From contig JAWKWA010000032.1 in the NCBI GenBank assembly GCA_041397765.1, positions 1 through 21,287 on the forward strand: a stretch of DNA of 21,287 bases. The letters are read 5' to 3'. This document shows positions 1-5,981 of the stretch, in pieces. Source of the stretch: JAWKWA01 sp041397765. GTDB taxonomy: Bacteria > Pseudomonadota > Alphaproteobacteria > Rhizobiales > Hyphomicrobiaceae. A program made the translations under genes and the position numbers. Under the pieces are notes generated by a model, which saw only the letters and a program-made list of their open reading frames with translations, was not told the DNA's origin and did no database searches. Every line of letters begins with the position of its first letter. Position 1 is the first letter of the stretch.

Positions 1-788
1 ACGAGGATCGGGCCGAAATGCTGGCTCTGCCGGATCTCGAGCGCACCTTCACGGGTGAGCTCGAGGATGGCCCCGAACGAGCTCGCCAGCGCGGTGGCCG
101 ACAGTTCCTTGCCGATGCCGTAATGCCTCAGGAATTGATCGAGCGGCGCCCAATCGGCCATCGGCCCGATCAGCCGCTCGAGCCTGTTGCGCGCCTCCTT
201 GATCGACCAGACGTGGCGCGCCTTGATGGTGACATGGCCGACCGCCGTGCGACGGCGGATCTCCGCATAGGCCTTGAGCAGATCGTAGACATTGGCGGTG
301 TAGCGGCTGTCGCGCGCGATCGTCACCCCCTCGGGATCGCCGCGCAGCGCCATGTCGCGGCCGGTCTGCGCCCGCGCCATGATGCGCCCCGCGGCGTCCC
401 GCATGGCCTCGAGCCGGCGCAGCCGGAAGGCGAGCCGCGCCGCCAGCTCCTCGCCGGTGATCTCCTCGCTCTCCACCTCCTCCTTGGGGATGAGCAGGCG
501 CGACTTCAGGAAGGCGAGCCAGGCCGCCATCACCAGATAGTCGGCCGCCAGCTCGAGCCGCATCTGCTCGGCATTCTCGATGAAGGCGAGATACTGCTCG
601 GCGAGCGCCAGGATCGAGATGCGGGAGAGATCGAGCTTGTGCGTGCGGGCAAGCGCCAGCAGGAGATCGAGCGGCCCCTCGAAGCCGTCGAGGTCGACGA
701 CCAGCGCCTCTCCCGCCGGCCGGTCCTCTTCGGCAAGGAAGGGATCGGCTGCGACAGGACCGGTCGGGGTGGCGGGAAGGTCGCCCAT
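1..788 (-). CDS. scpA: Segregation and condensation protein A (partial, C-terminus beyond window)
   Basis: ScpA is the kleisin subunit that joins SMC and ScpB in the condensin complex that compacts and segregates the chromosome. I translated the minus strand from the ATG at 788-786 and it stays open to base 1, giving 262 residues without a stop. The kleisin N-terminal pattern is clear: FEGPLDLLLALARTHKLDL at about residues 41-59, then AEQYLAFIENAEQMRLELAA and the AADYLVMAAWLAFLKSRLLI helix typical of ScpA. The reading frame is cut at the window edge inside the C-terminal winged-helix region (sequence ends ...QSQHFGPIL). In related genomes scpA directly follows nagZ; here nagZ ends almost 4 kb away, so scpA needs its own promoter in 789-990, shared with the divergent cupin gene. 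The ribosome binding site is weak (GAGGA about 11-15 bases upstream). Confidence 0.93.
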   Translation of the reverse strand, partial: MGDLPATPTGPVAADPFLAEEDRPAGEALVVDLDGFEGPLDLLLALARTHKLDLSRISILALAEQYLAFIENAEQMRLELAADYLVMAAWLAFLKSRLLIPKEEVESEEITGEELAARLAFRLRRLEAMRDAAGRIMARAQTGRDMALRGDPEGVTIARDSRYTANVYDLLKAYAEIRRRTAVGHVTIKARHVWSIKEARNRLERLIGPMADWAPLDQFLRHYGIGKELSATALASSFGAILELTREGALEIRQSQHFGPIL

Positions 789-866
789 GGCGCTCGGTGA
801 TCCTCGATGCCGTGAATGCTTTTTGCAGCGATGCCGGCTCCCCGCGGACCGACGCTCCTGACCGAC

Positions 867-881
867 CAGCTAATCTAGCTG
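867..881. promoter_or_regulatory. Perfect 6-bp inverted repeat, possible operator
   Basis: CAGCTA-ATC-TAGCTG is a perfect dyad with a 3-base centre, lying in the AT-richest part of the divergent scpA/cupin spacer. The size and spacing fit a dimeric regulator site. The LysR-type gene downstream is one candidate binder, but nothing in the sequence proves it. Confidence 0.3.
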
Positions 882-900
882 ATTCCGGACCTGAAGAAAG

Positions 901-927
901 GCGGCCGGATGGAGCCGAGCCGGCCGC
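901..927. repeat. 8-bp perfect inverted repeat upstream of the cupin gene
   Basis: GCGGCCGG at 901-908 pairs exactly with CCGGCCGC at 920-927 across an 11-base loop. It sits about 64 bases before the cupin start, so it would fold in that gene's leader if transcription begins upstream. No T-tract follows, so a classical terminator is unlikely. The role is unknown. Confidence 0.35.
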
Positions 928-990
928 TCGTTCGTTGCATGGATCGGGTATGGTGCTCGCGCGCCATCGTGACGCAAAAGGAGGTCGGGA

Positions 991-1386
991 ATGATCATCG
1001 AGCGCAGCGGCTCCAAGCCGTCGAGCAAGGGACCTGAGGACTGGTTCACCGGCGAGGTCCGTATCGATCCGCTCGCGAGCCCGCCCGAGCCGGCCCGGGT
1101 CACCGCGGCGAGCGTCACCTTCGAGCCCGGCGCGCGCACCGCCTGGCACACGCATCCCCTCGGCCAGACCCTGATCGTCACCGCCGGCTGCGGTCGTGTG
1201 CAGCGCGAGGGCGGCCCGGTCGAGGAGATCCACCCGGGCGACGTCGTCTGGTTCGAGCCGGGCGAGCGGCACTGGCACGGCGCCGGCCCGACCACCGCCA
1301 TGACCCACATCGCCATCCAGGAGCGGCAGAACGGCCGGGCGGTCGACTGGCTGGAGAAGGTCACCGACGCCCAATACGGCGCCTGA
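991..1386 (+). CDS. Small Mn/Fe-type cupin, (R)-hydroxynitrile lyase (mandelonitrile lyase) class
   Basis: This is a 131-residue single-domain cupin with a strong ribosome binding site (AAGGAGGT, about 8 bases before ATG). Cupin motif 1 is WHTHPLGQTLIVTAGCG (52-68) and motif 2 is HPGDVVWFEPGERHWHG (81-97). Candidate metal ligands are His53, His55, Gln59 and His94, with His96 and His106 in the pocket. From family knowledge, these positions and the overall length match the characterised bacterial cupin hydroxynitrile lyases (Granulicella/Acidobacterium type), including Ala40, Val42 and Gln110 at the numbered active-site positions. Those enzymes reversibly split cyanohydrins such as mandelonitrile, but most relatives have no proven natural role and many are annotated only as cupin or carboxymuconolactone-decarboxylase-like. 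The protein is probably cytosolic, with no signal peptide. It lies 158 bp before the OxyR-like gene on the same strand, so co-regulation is possible. Confidence 0.82.
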   Translation: MIIERSGSKPSSKGPEDWFTGEVRIDPLASPPEPARVTAASVTFEPGARTAWHTHPLGQTLIVTAGCGRVQREGGPVEEIHPGDVVWFEPGERHWHGAGPTTAMTHIAIQERQNGRAVDWLEKVTDAQYGA

Positions 1387-1544
1387 ACAGCCCTTCGGCG
1401 TTGCAGGCTGGGTGGCAGACAGAAAGGATGGCGGGATGGCAGCCGGGCGAGGGTATCGACCGCCCCTCGGCCCATTGCCCGTCGCGCCCAATTGCACGAG
1501 CCTGTGAGCAAGATGTCCGATCATCCGCGCGCAGGTGTATGTCC

Positions 1545-2462
1545 ATGCCGAGCCTCAGACAGCTCGAATATCTCGTCGCCCTCAGCGAAACGCGCCATTT
1601 CCGTCGCGCCGCCGACCGGGTGGGCGTGAGCCAGCCGACCCTCAGCGCCCAGCTCGCCGAGCTCGAGCGGCGCCTTGGCCTGCAACTTGTCGAGCGAAGC
1701 CGATCGGGCGTGCTGATCACGCCGGCCGGCGAGAAGATTCTCGCTCTCGCCATCGACGTCACCCGCCAGGTTCGATCCATCCGCGAGATCGCCCGCAGTC
1801 ACCAGGGCGGGCTGTCGGGTCTCGTCCGACTCGGCCTGCCCTTCACCATCGGTCCCTATCTGCTGCCGCTCATCGTCGCGCCACTGCACCGCGCCTATCC
1901 GGGCTTGCGCCTCTATGTGCGTGAGGACATGCCCACCGCGCTCCCCGACGGACTGGAAAGCGGCCTGCACGATCTGCTCATCCTGCCCATTCCGATCAGG
2001 AACGGCGATTTCGAGAGCATCCCGCTGTTTCGCGAGGAGCTGCATCTGGTCGGCCCGGCCGATCATCCGCTGGCTGCGCAAGGCACCGTGCACAAATCCG
2101 CGCTGCGGGGCGAGCCCATCCTCGCCCTCGCCCCGGGCCATCAGCTCCGCACCCAGGTCACCGCGCTTTGCGAGGAGTTCGGCGCCAGCTTGCAGACCAG
2201 CTTCGAGGGCACCAGCCTCGATACGCTGCGGCACATGGCCGGCATGGGGCTCGGTCTCACCTTTCTGCCCGATCTCTATGTCCGCAGGACGCTCCAGGCC
2301 GATACTGCCATTCGCCGGATCGAGCTGAAGGGCCGCCCGCTTTACCGCACCATCGGGCTGGTCTGGCGCCAGTCGAGTGCGCTGGCACCGGCCTTCCAGC
2401 GCCTCGGTGACGACATTCGCAATTCGCTCCGCACCGAGCTGCCGGACCTGATGGTGCTCTAG
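1545..2462 (+). CDS. LysR-family transcriptional regulator, OxyR-like but lacking the peroxidatic cysteine
   Basis: The protein has 305 residues. The N-terminal winged helix-turn-helix (about 1-62: LRQLEYLVALSETRHFRRAA..VSQPTLSAQLAELE) is followed by a substrate-binding-like domain. The order and spacing match OxyR, including GTSLDTLRHMAGMGLGLTFLP and the C-terminal RTIGLVWR. In E. coli OxyR the sensing disulfide joins Cys199 (in GHCLRD) to Cys208. Here the aligned stretch reads GHQLRTQVTALCEEFG: Gln200 replaces the peroxidatic cysteine, while Cys209 matches Cys208. Peroxide sensing by the E. coli mechanism is therefore not expected, and another ligand or constitutive binding is possible. I chose the ATG at 1545 because AGGTG lies about 7 bases upstream; an in-frame ATG at 1539 would sit too close to that site. 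The gene is downstream of the cupin on the same strand. Confidence 0.85.
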   Translation: MPSLRQLEYLVALSETRHFRRAADRVGVSQPTLSAQLAELERRLGLQLVERSRSGVLITPAGEKILALAIDVTRQVRSIREIARSHQGGLSGLVRLGLPFTIGPYLLPLIVAPLHRAYPGLRLYVREDMPTALPDGLESGLHDLLILPIPIRNGDFESIPLFREELHLVGPADHPLAAQGTVHKSALRGEPILALAPGHQLRTQVTALCEEFGASLQTSFEGTSLDTLRHMAGMGLGLTFLPDLYVRRTLQADTAIRRIELKGRPLYRTIGLVWRQSSALAPAFQRLGDDIRNSLRTELPDLMVL

Positions 2463-2514
2463 TGGAGCGAATTTGACACTTCCCGTCCCGGTAGCGCGAA
2501 CGGAGTCGATCTCA
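2462..2514 (+). repeat. Copy A of a diverged ~50-bp intergenic repeat
   Basis: Starting on the last base of the oxyR-like stop codon, this element contains ATTTGACACT, then GT-C-CCGGT, GCGA and CGATCTCA in order. The same blocks in the same order occur on the minus strand at 10058-10107, with about 16 of the first 19 bases identical and roughly 70 percent identity overall allowing small gaps. The TTGACA inside could serve as a -35 element, but no clear -10 follows at 16-18 bases. Confidence 0.45.
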
Positions 2515-2693
2515 GATACCGGCATCCGTAGATTGCCGCACCTTTGTGCCGTGCGCCGTCGGGGCGCCCCCAGTTTGATAGAAAATTTCTACTAAGACGC
2601 TTTCGAAAGTCGATTTGTCTCGATCGAAATCGCCCCCATATCGAGATCACAAGGGGAGCAAACGGTGCTCCCGCCCAACCAGAGAGGACCCGA

Positions 2694-3035
2694 ATGTTCA
2701 ATCTCTCCGATCTCACGGACCGCCTCGGCGAGCTCATCGGCAGCGGCATGGCGGAGACACCGCTCGGCAATCTCGGCGAGATCATCGCATCCGCCACCAT
2801 AGAGGCGCTGCAGGGTCACCCGATCGGCGGCGAAGCTCCTGGCCGAGCTGGCGCGCCCGAGCAGCTGATCACCGCGATCACCGAGGCAGCCGGACGGCTA
2901 GAGCCTGATCGGTTGAGATGCGAGCGTCCACGCGAACATCGAGAGCGTGAATCAGACTCTGCAACAGAGAGTGGGAGCATCTCCGGCTGCGGCCCGACCG
3001 CCGCAGCCGATCCGAGCCCATCAGCGTGCCTTTGA
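2694..3035 (+). pseudogene. Small ORF, probably a decayed gene (unrecognised)
   Basis: From the ATG at 2694, preceded by an AGAGAGGA ribosome binding site, the first 40 or so residues look genuinely coding (MFNLSDLTDRLGELIGSGMA), with G/C at most third positions. Around 2835-2865 the coding bias moves to another frame, which reads KLLAELARP before a stop. It then returns to the first frame for EQLITAITEAAGRLEP and degrades again after 2900. Around 2938-2965 and 2967-3060 other frames read NIESVNQTLQQ and REWEHLRLRP, the latter ending in TGA at 3065-3067. This pattern of frame switching suggests one ancestral gene with several indels. The helical, soluble N-terminus followed by an Asn-rich helix loosely recalls phage or gene-transfer-agent holin-type proteins, but I cannot support that assignment. 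The intact alternative is a 113-residue hypothetical protein. Confidence 0.35.
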
Positions 3036-3063
3036 CAGGCCCCGCCGGACAACGAGGAGACCC

Positions 3064-3247
3064 ATGAATACGAGCCGCCTCACCAACCCAAGGCGCCAGT
3101 GCAGCATCAGCGAGGACCGGGCGAAGTTCCTCGAGCTCTCGACAGCTCGACGCCTACAGCAAGAGACGGGAGCCACCCCCTCGACACCTCGCGGCCCGCC
3201 ACAAGGAGCTCTTGGATCATTTCATCTCGGTCTCGCAGGGCCGATGA
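3064..3247 (+). pseudogene. Second small broken ORF, frameshifted
   Basis: An ATG at 3064 has a GAGGAG ribosome binding site and overlaps a TGA at 3065-3067, the ATGA arrangement of translationally coupled genes. Codons are G/C-ending to about 3130 (SISEDRAKFLEL). The bias then shifts to the +1 frame, which reads LDAYSKRREPPPRHLAARHK and ends in TGA at 3245-3247 after LLDHFISVSQGR. A single-base insertion or two-base deletion near 3140 would join the two halves into a protein of about 60 residues. No family is recognised. It could be a true remnant or a sequencing error. Confidence 0.3.
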
Positions 3248-3620
3248 GGATGCGAACTCGCAACCGGGTGATCAACGTGTCCATGGCGAGAGCCGCCGAA
3301 GGGCCACCGGTCCGGGTCGGGTTCCCACCTACGCCCGATCCCCGATCCCGGCCGGTGGAGACGCCGGCCCCGCTTCCCCCGGGGGTTCCCCGGCCCTGGT
3401 CCCCGGCGCGGCGAGGCCACCGGCCTCGCTTGCGCGCGGAGACCGTTCGCTGCCGCGCCCGGACGGCCCCCGAAAATCGGGGCGCGGCAGCAGGGGATCG
3501 CGGGGGCCGCACCGCGGCGGCCCCCAGGTGCATAACCAGGTCTGGGGGATGCCGGCCGGGCGACGGAGCACACCGTCCCCCGGAGCGAGGCAGGCGGTCC
3601 GCTCGGGACCGGCACTGCGG
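3248..3620. other. Very GC-rich stretch without a convincing gene; contains one strong hairpin
   Basis: All long open frames across this stretch translate into Pro/Gly/Arg/Ser-rich sequence with no domain, as expected for open frames in very GC-rich non-coding DNA. It contains CCCCCGGGGG at 3376-3385 and a perfect 9-bp hairpin at 3502-3525 (GGGGGCCGC, loop ACCGCG, GCGGCCCCC) with no T-tract. I see no promoter, RNA gene or mobile-element end in it. Confidence 0.5.
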
Positions 3621-3648
3621 TAGCCGGCCTCGGGAAATCGCGAGGCTA
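3621..3648 (-). terminator. Possible stem-loop terminator after the 3650-4222 gene
   Basis: GCCTCG at 3627-3632 pairs with CGAGGC at 3641-3646, with a competing outer pairing TAGCC/GGCTA (3621-3625 with 3644-3648). The structure sits immediately after the stop codon of the minus-strand hypothetical gene. There is no U-run, so it may act as a 3' end stabiliser or a weak terminator. Confidence 0.35.
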
Positions 3649-3649
3649 C

Positions 3650-4222
3650 TCAGTCCGGATCGAGCGCATCCTCCTCGCCGGTCTCGAACCAGGCCAGCGG
3701 TGCAAGGCTCATCGCCCCTGCCGGCTCGTCATCCGGCTCGAGCCGCTGGCGCATGTCCGGGTAGCGCTTCAGCCACCAGTTCAGCATTGCCTTGGTATCG
3801 ACCTCACGATCCCTGACCAGCACACCGCCCTTAAACGTCATGACGCGCTCGCGCTCGTGCCAGTGCGACCAGCCATGATGGCTGTAGACGAGGCGCCGGC
3901 CGAGCGGGATCCGGATGCGGCCATTGAACCAGTGCGCCCGCAGCGGAAAGCCCGTTCCCGCCGCGGCGCGGAACAGCCGTTCGAGCCGTTCCTTCGGCAT
4001 CGGCTCCTCGTCGTTCGGACCGAAGTTGCAGAGATGCAGGAGATGCAGCGATCCGTCACGCACTTCCCAGGTGCCGACATAGCCGCGGTGGTTGCAGGTG
4101 ATTCGGAAATCGGGATCTCTGAAATTCAGACGGAAATGCTCGCAGAGCCTGTAGAGCGGCTGCGCATGCATGGCATGCGGCCAGCCATCGATGATCAGGC
4201 GTTCTGGATATTGCGCGGTCAT
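3650..4222 (-). CDS. Conserved hypothetical protein (TWEvrDGsL family, function unknown)
   Basis: The protein has 190 residues and is not assigned to a named family. It looks like a widespread group of uncharacterised bacterial proteins of beta-rich type, with the conserved features RGYVGTWEVRDGSLHLLHL (about 46-64), a middle segment LRAHWFNGRIRIPLGRR (95-110), and YSHHGWSHWHERERVMTF (113-130). It is rich in Trp and His, has no signal peptide or membrane helix, and ends in an acidic tail. I placed the start at ATG 4222 because a GGAG sits about 8 bases upstream and the family-like sequence begins there (MTAQYPERLIIDG); upstream ATGs at 4330 and 4270 would add an unrelated extension. It is flanked by non-coding DNA on both sides and is probably monocistronic. 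Its placement between nagZ and scpA is a sign of insertion into a conserved cluster. Confidence 0.75.
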   Translation of the reverse strand: MTAQYPERLIIDGWPHAMHAQPLYRLCEHFRLNFRDPDFRITCNHRGYVGTWEVRDGSLHLLHLCNFGPNDEEPMPKERLERLFRAAAGTGFPLRAHWFNGRIRIPLGRRLVYSHHGWSHWHERERVMTFKGGVLVRDREVDTKAMLNWWLKRYPDMRQRLEPDDEPAGAMSLAPLAWFETGEEDALDPD

Positions 4223-4336
4223 GCGGTTGGCTCCATCGTCGACAAGGAATGGCGCGCAAAACCTCGGCATCTCGAAGCCAGGGCTCGAGAAATTTATCAT
4301 ATCAACCGAAGTCGATGCTTGCTCGGACAATGGGGA

Positions 4337-4366
4337 ATACTATCGTGATCCGCCGATTTTCATCAA
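4337..4366 (-). promoter_or_regulatory. Candidate sigma70-type promoter for the 3650-4222 gene
   Basis: Reading the minus strand, TTGATG (4366-4361) is followed after 18 bases by TAGTAT (4342-4337), in an AT-rich island of an otherwise GC-rich region. It would give a leader of about 100 bases to the ATG at 4222. A second -10-like TATGAT lies at 4301-4296 without a good -35. Confidence 0.4.
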
Positions 4367-4525
4367 ATCGACGACCCTGCAACCCCTTGAATTCACGCAG
4401 GTATTCTGGAAGAATTTTCTGCTTTTCGTACCGTCGCGCCGCGCCCCGGAAGCACCGGAAGAAGCTCGCGAATGCTCCCCGGCCACGATCGCGGAGCCGC
4501 GAAAACGACCACCGCCGCGACGGGC

Positions 4526-4682
4526 ACGAGCGCGGGGTTGGCGGGGCGGCCGCGCGCGCTAAAAGTACGCGCGCGGGGTTGGTGGGGCGGCCGCGCGCAA
4601 GCAAAGTACGAGCGCGGGGCTGGTGGGCGGCCGCGCGCAAGCAAAGTACGAGCGCGGGGTTGGCGGGACGGCCGCGTCCGCC
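4526..4682. repeat. 41-bp GC-rich tandem repeat, nearly four units, ending at the nagZ stop
   Basis: Units run 4526-4566 (41 bp), 4567-4607 (41 bp), 4608-4647 (40 bp) and a partial 4648-4682 (35 bp). Each has GCGCGGGG, a G-rich core such as TTGGTGGGGCGG, then CCGCGCGC and a short A-rich tail ending in AAAGT. GCGCGG and CCGCGC can close a hairpin over the G-rich loop, and the loop has four G-runs that could form a two-layer quadruplex on the plus strand. The last unit runs into the nagZ stop codon (4684-4682). All frames across it give Arg/Gly/Ala-rich nonsense, so I treat it as non-coding. The flanking 4223-4525 holds only the promoter listed separately. Confidence 0.85.
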
Positions 4683-5701
4683 TATCCCGCCACCGAGATC
4701 GCCGCCTTCAGCGCCTTCAGCGCCTCCGAGACATCGAAGGCCTCGACCGATTTCAGCCGGTCGAATGCCGCCTCGAAGCGGGCCTCGGCCTCGCCCTCGA
4801 GCATGGGAACGCGCTCCACCACCTCGATCATCTCGACGAGCCGCCCATTGCAATGGAGAGCGAGGTCGCAGCCGGCGGCGATCACGCCCTCCGCCCGCTG
4901 GCCGATACCGCCGTCGAGCGCGCGCATCGACAGATCGTCGCTGATGAGGAGACCCTGGAAGCCGATGCTGCCCCGCACCACCTCCTCGATCGCCCTCGCC
5001 GAGGTCGAGACCGGAGACCGCGGATCGACCGCCTCCAGGACGACATGGGCGGTCATGGCGGCAGGCAGGTCGGCGAGTGCCCGGAAGGGAGCGAAATCGA
5101 CCGCCTCCAACTCATCGAGCGGCGCGTCGATCACCGGCAGCGCCTCGTGGCTGTCGCGTGTCGCCCGGCCGTGACCGGGCACGTGCTTGATCACCGGCAG
5201 CACGCCGCCGCGCAGCAGCCCCTCGGCGACCGCCCGGCCGAGCGCCGTCACCTGCTCGACATCGAAGCCGTAGGCCCGGTCGCCGATGACGCCATGGGCG
5301 CCGGGCACCGGAATGTCGAGCACGGGCGCACAGTTCATGTTGAAACCGAGCCGCCGCAATTCGACACCGACGAGCTGGCTCGCCGCCGTCGCGGCCCTGA
5401 GGCCTTGCCCCGGCTCCTGCTCGTAGAGCGCGCCATAGGCGGCGGCCGGCGGCAATCGCCGCCAGTTCGGCGGCCTCAGCCGCTGCACGCGCCCCCCCTC
5501 CTGATCGACCATCACCAGGAGATTGTCGCGCCCGACCGCATCCTTGAAGGAATCGATCAGCTCCCGAACCTGCTCCGGCGACTGGCAGTTGCGGTCGAAC
5601 AGAATGAAGCCGGCCGGCCGGGCATCCTGCATGAAGCGCCACTCGTCCCGCGTGAGCGCGGTGCCCGAGCATCCGGTGACGAAGGCGGAGAGCAGGGCCA
5701 T
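4682..5701 (-). CDS. nagZ: Beta-N-acetylhexosaminidase of peptidoglycan recycling (glycoside hydrolase family 3)
   Basis: NagZ removes N-acetylglucosamine from cytosolic anhydro-muropeptides during cell-wall recycling. In bacteria with inducible AmpC it also shapes the beta-lactamase-inducing signal. The protein is 339 residues, the usual single-domain length. Signatures in order are GFILFDRN (31-38), DQEGGRVQRL (66-75), KHVPGHGRATRDSH (172-185), which includes the loop Asp183-x-His185 dyad of NagZ, and SDDLSM (254-259), which carries the catalytic aspartate. I chose ATG 5701 (MALLSAFVTGCSG) because family members start at this point, although the ribosome binding site is weak; an upstream ATG at 5815 adds 38 unrelated residues. 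It follows the SPOR gene on the same strand with 280 bp between them, unusually far, and a hairpin pair in the gap. Confidence 0.95.
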   Translation of the reverse strand: MALLSAFVTGCSGTALTRDEWRFMQDARPAGFILFDRNCQSPEQVRELIDSFKDAVGRDNLLVMVDQEGGRVQRLRPPNWRRLPPAAAYGALYEQEPGQGLRAATAASQLVGVELRRLGFNMNCAPVLDIPVPGAHGVIGDRAYGFDVEQVTALGRAVAEGLLRGGVLPVIKHVPGHGRATRDSHEALPVIDAPLDELEAVDFAPFRALADLPAAMTAHVVLEAVDPRSPVSTSARAIEEVVRGSIGFQGLLISDDLSMRALDGGIGQRAEGVIAAGCDLALHCNGRLVEMIEVVERVPMLEGEAEARFEAAFDRLKSVEAFDVSEALKALKAAISVAG

Positions 5702-5892
5702 CAGGTCGTCTCGGGTGGGTGCGGCGAGGATCGTTACGCCCCGGCGGACTTCGGTGAGTGGGTGGCCCCGCAAGGGAACCGTGGCCGCATGGAGCCGCCC
5801 CGCCCTGGCCATCAACCCCGTCCGGCCATGGCCCTGACGGCGCCGACAAGAGACCAGGCAGGCCGACCGGCACCGCGATGATCACCTCGTCG

Positions 5893-5936
5893 GGCTTCCG
5901 CGGAAGCCGCTCCGCCAGAGGTCACGCTGGCGGAGC
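5893..5936. terminator. Two adjacent perfect hairpins between the SPOR gene and nagZ
   Basis: GGCTTCCGCGGAAGCC (5893-5908) is a perfect 16-base palindrome. It is followed directly by a perfect 10-bp stem, GCTCCGCCAG (5909-5918) with CTGGCGGAGC (5927-5936), over an 8-base loop. The tandem lies about 45 bases after the SPOR stop. It could be a bidirectional or Rho-assisted terminator, a REP-like 3' stabiliser, or a processing site that sets unequal expression of the two genes. No T-run is present. Confidence 0.5.
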
Positions 5937-5981
5937 TGCGCCTCGGCACCATCGCCGCCCGGCACAGCCGCGCCGACGTCT

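Noticed and set aside
49..1524. Minus-strand frame of 491 codons spanning scpA and the cupin
   Set aside because: Its scpA part is an alternative frame of the true ScpA reading and the rest is antisense to the cupin. No domain is present.
2947..3816. Plus-strand 289-codon frame in the GC-rich stretch
   Set aside because: It is Pro/Arg/Gly-rich with no domain, runs antisense into the 3650-4222 gene, and lacks coding bias after 3250.
4472..5881. Plus-strand 469-codon frame through the tandem repeat and antisense to nagZ
   Set aside because: The repeat part is Arg/Gly/Ala low complexity, and the remainder is antisense to an unequivocal NagZ.
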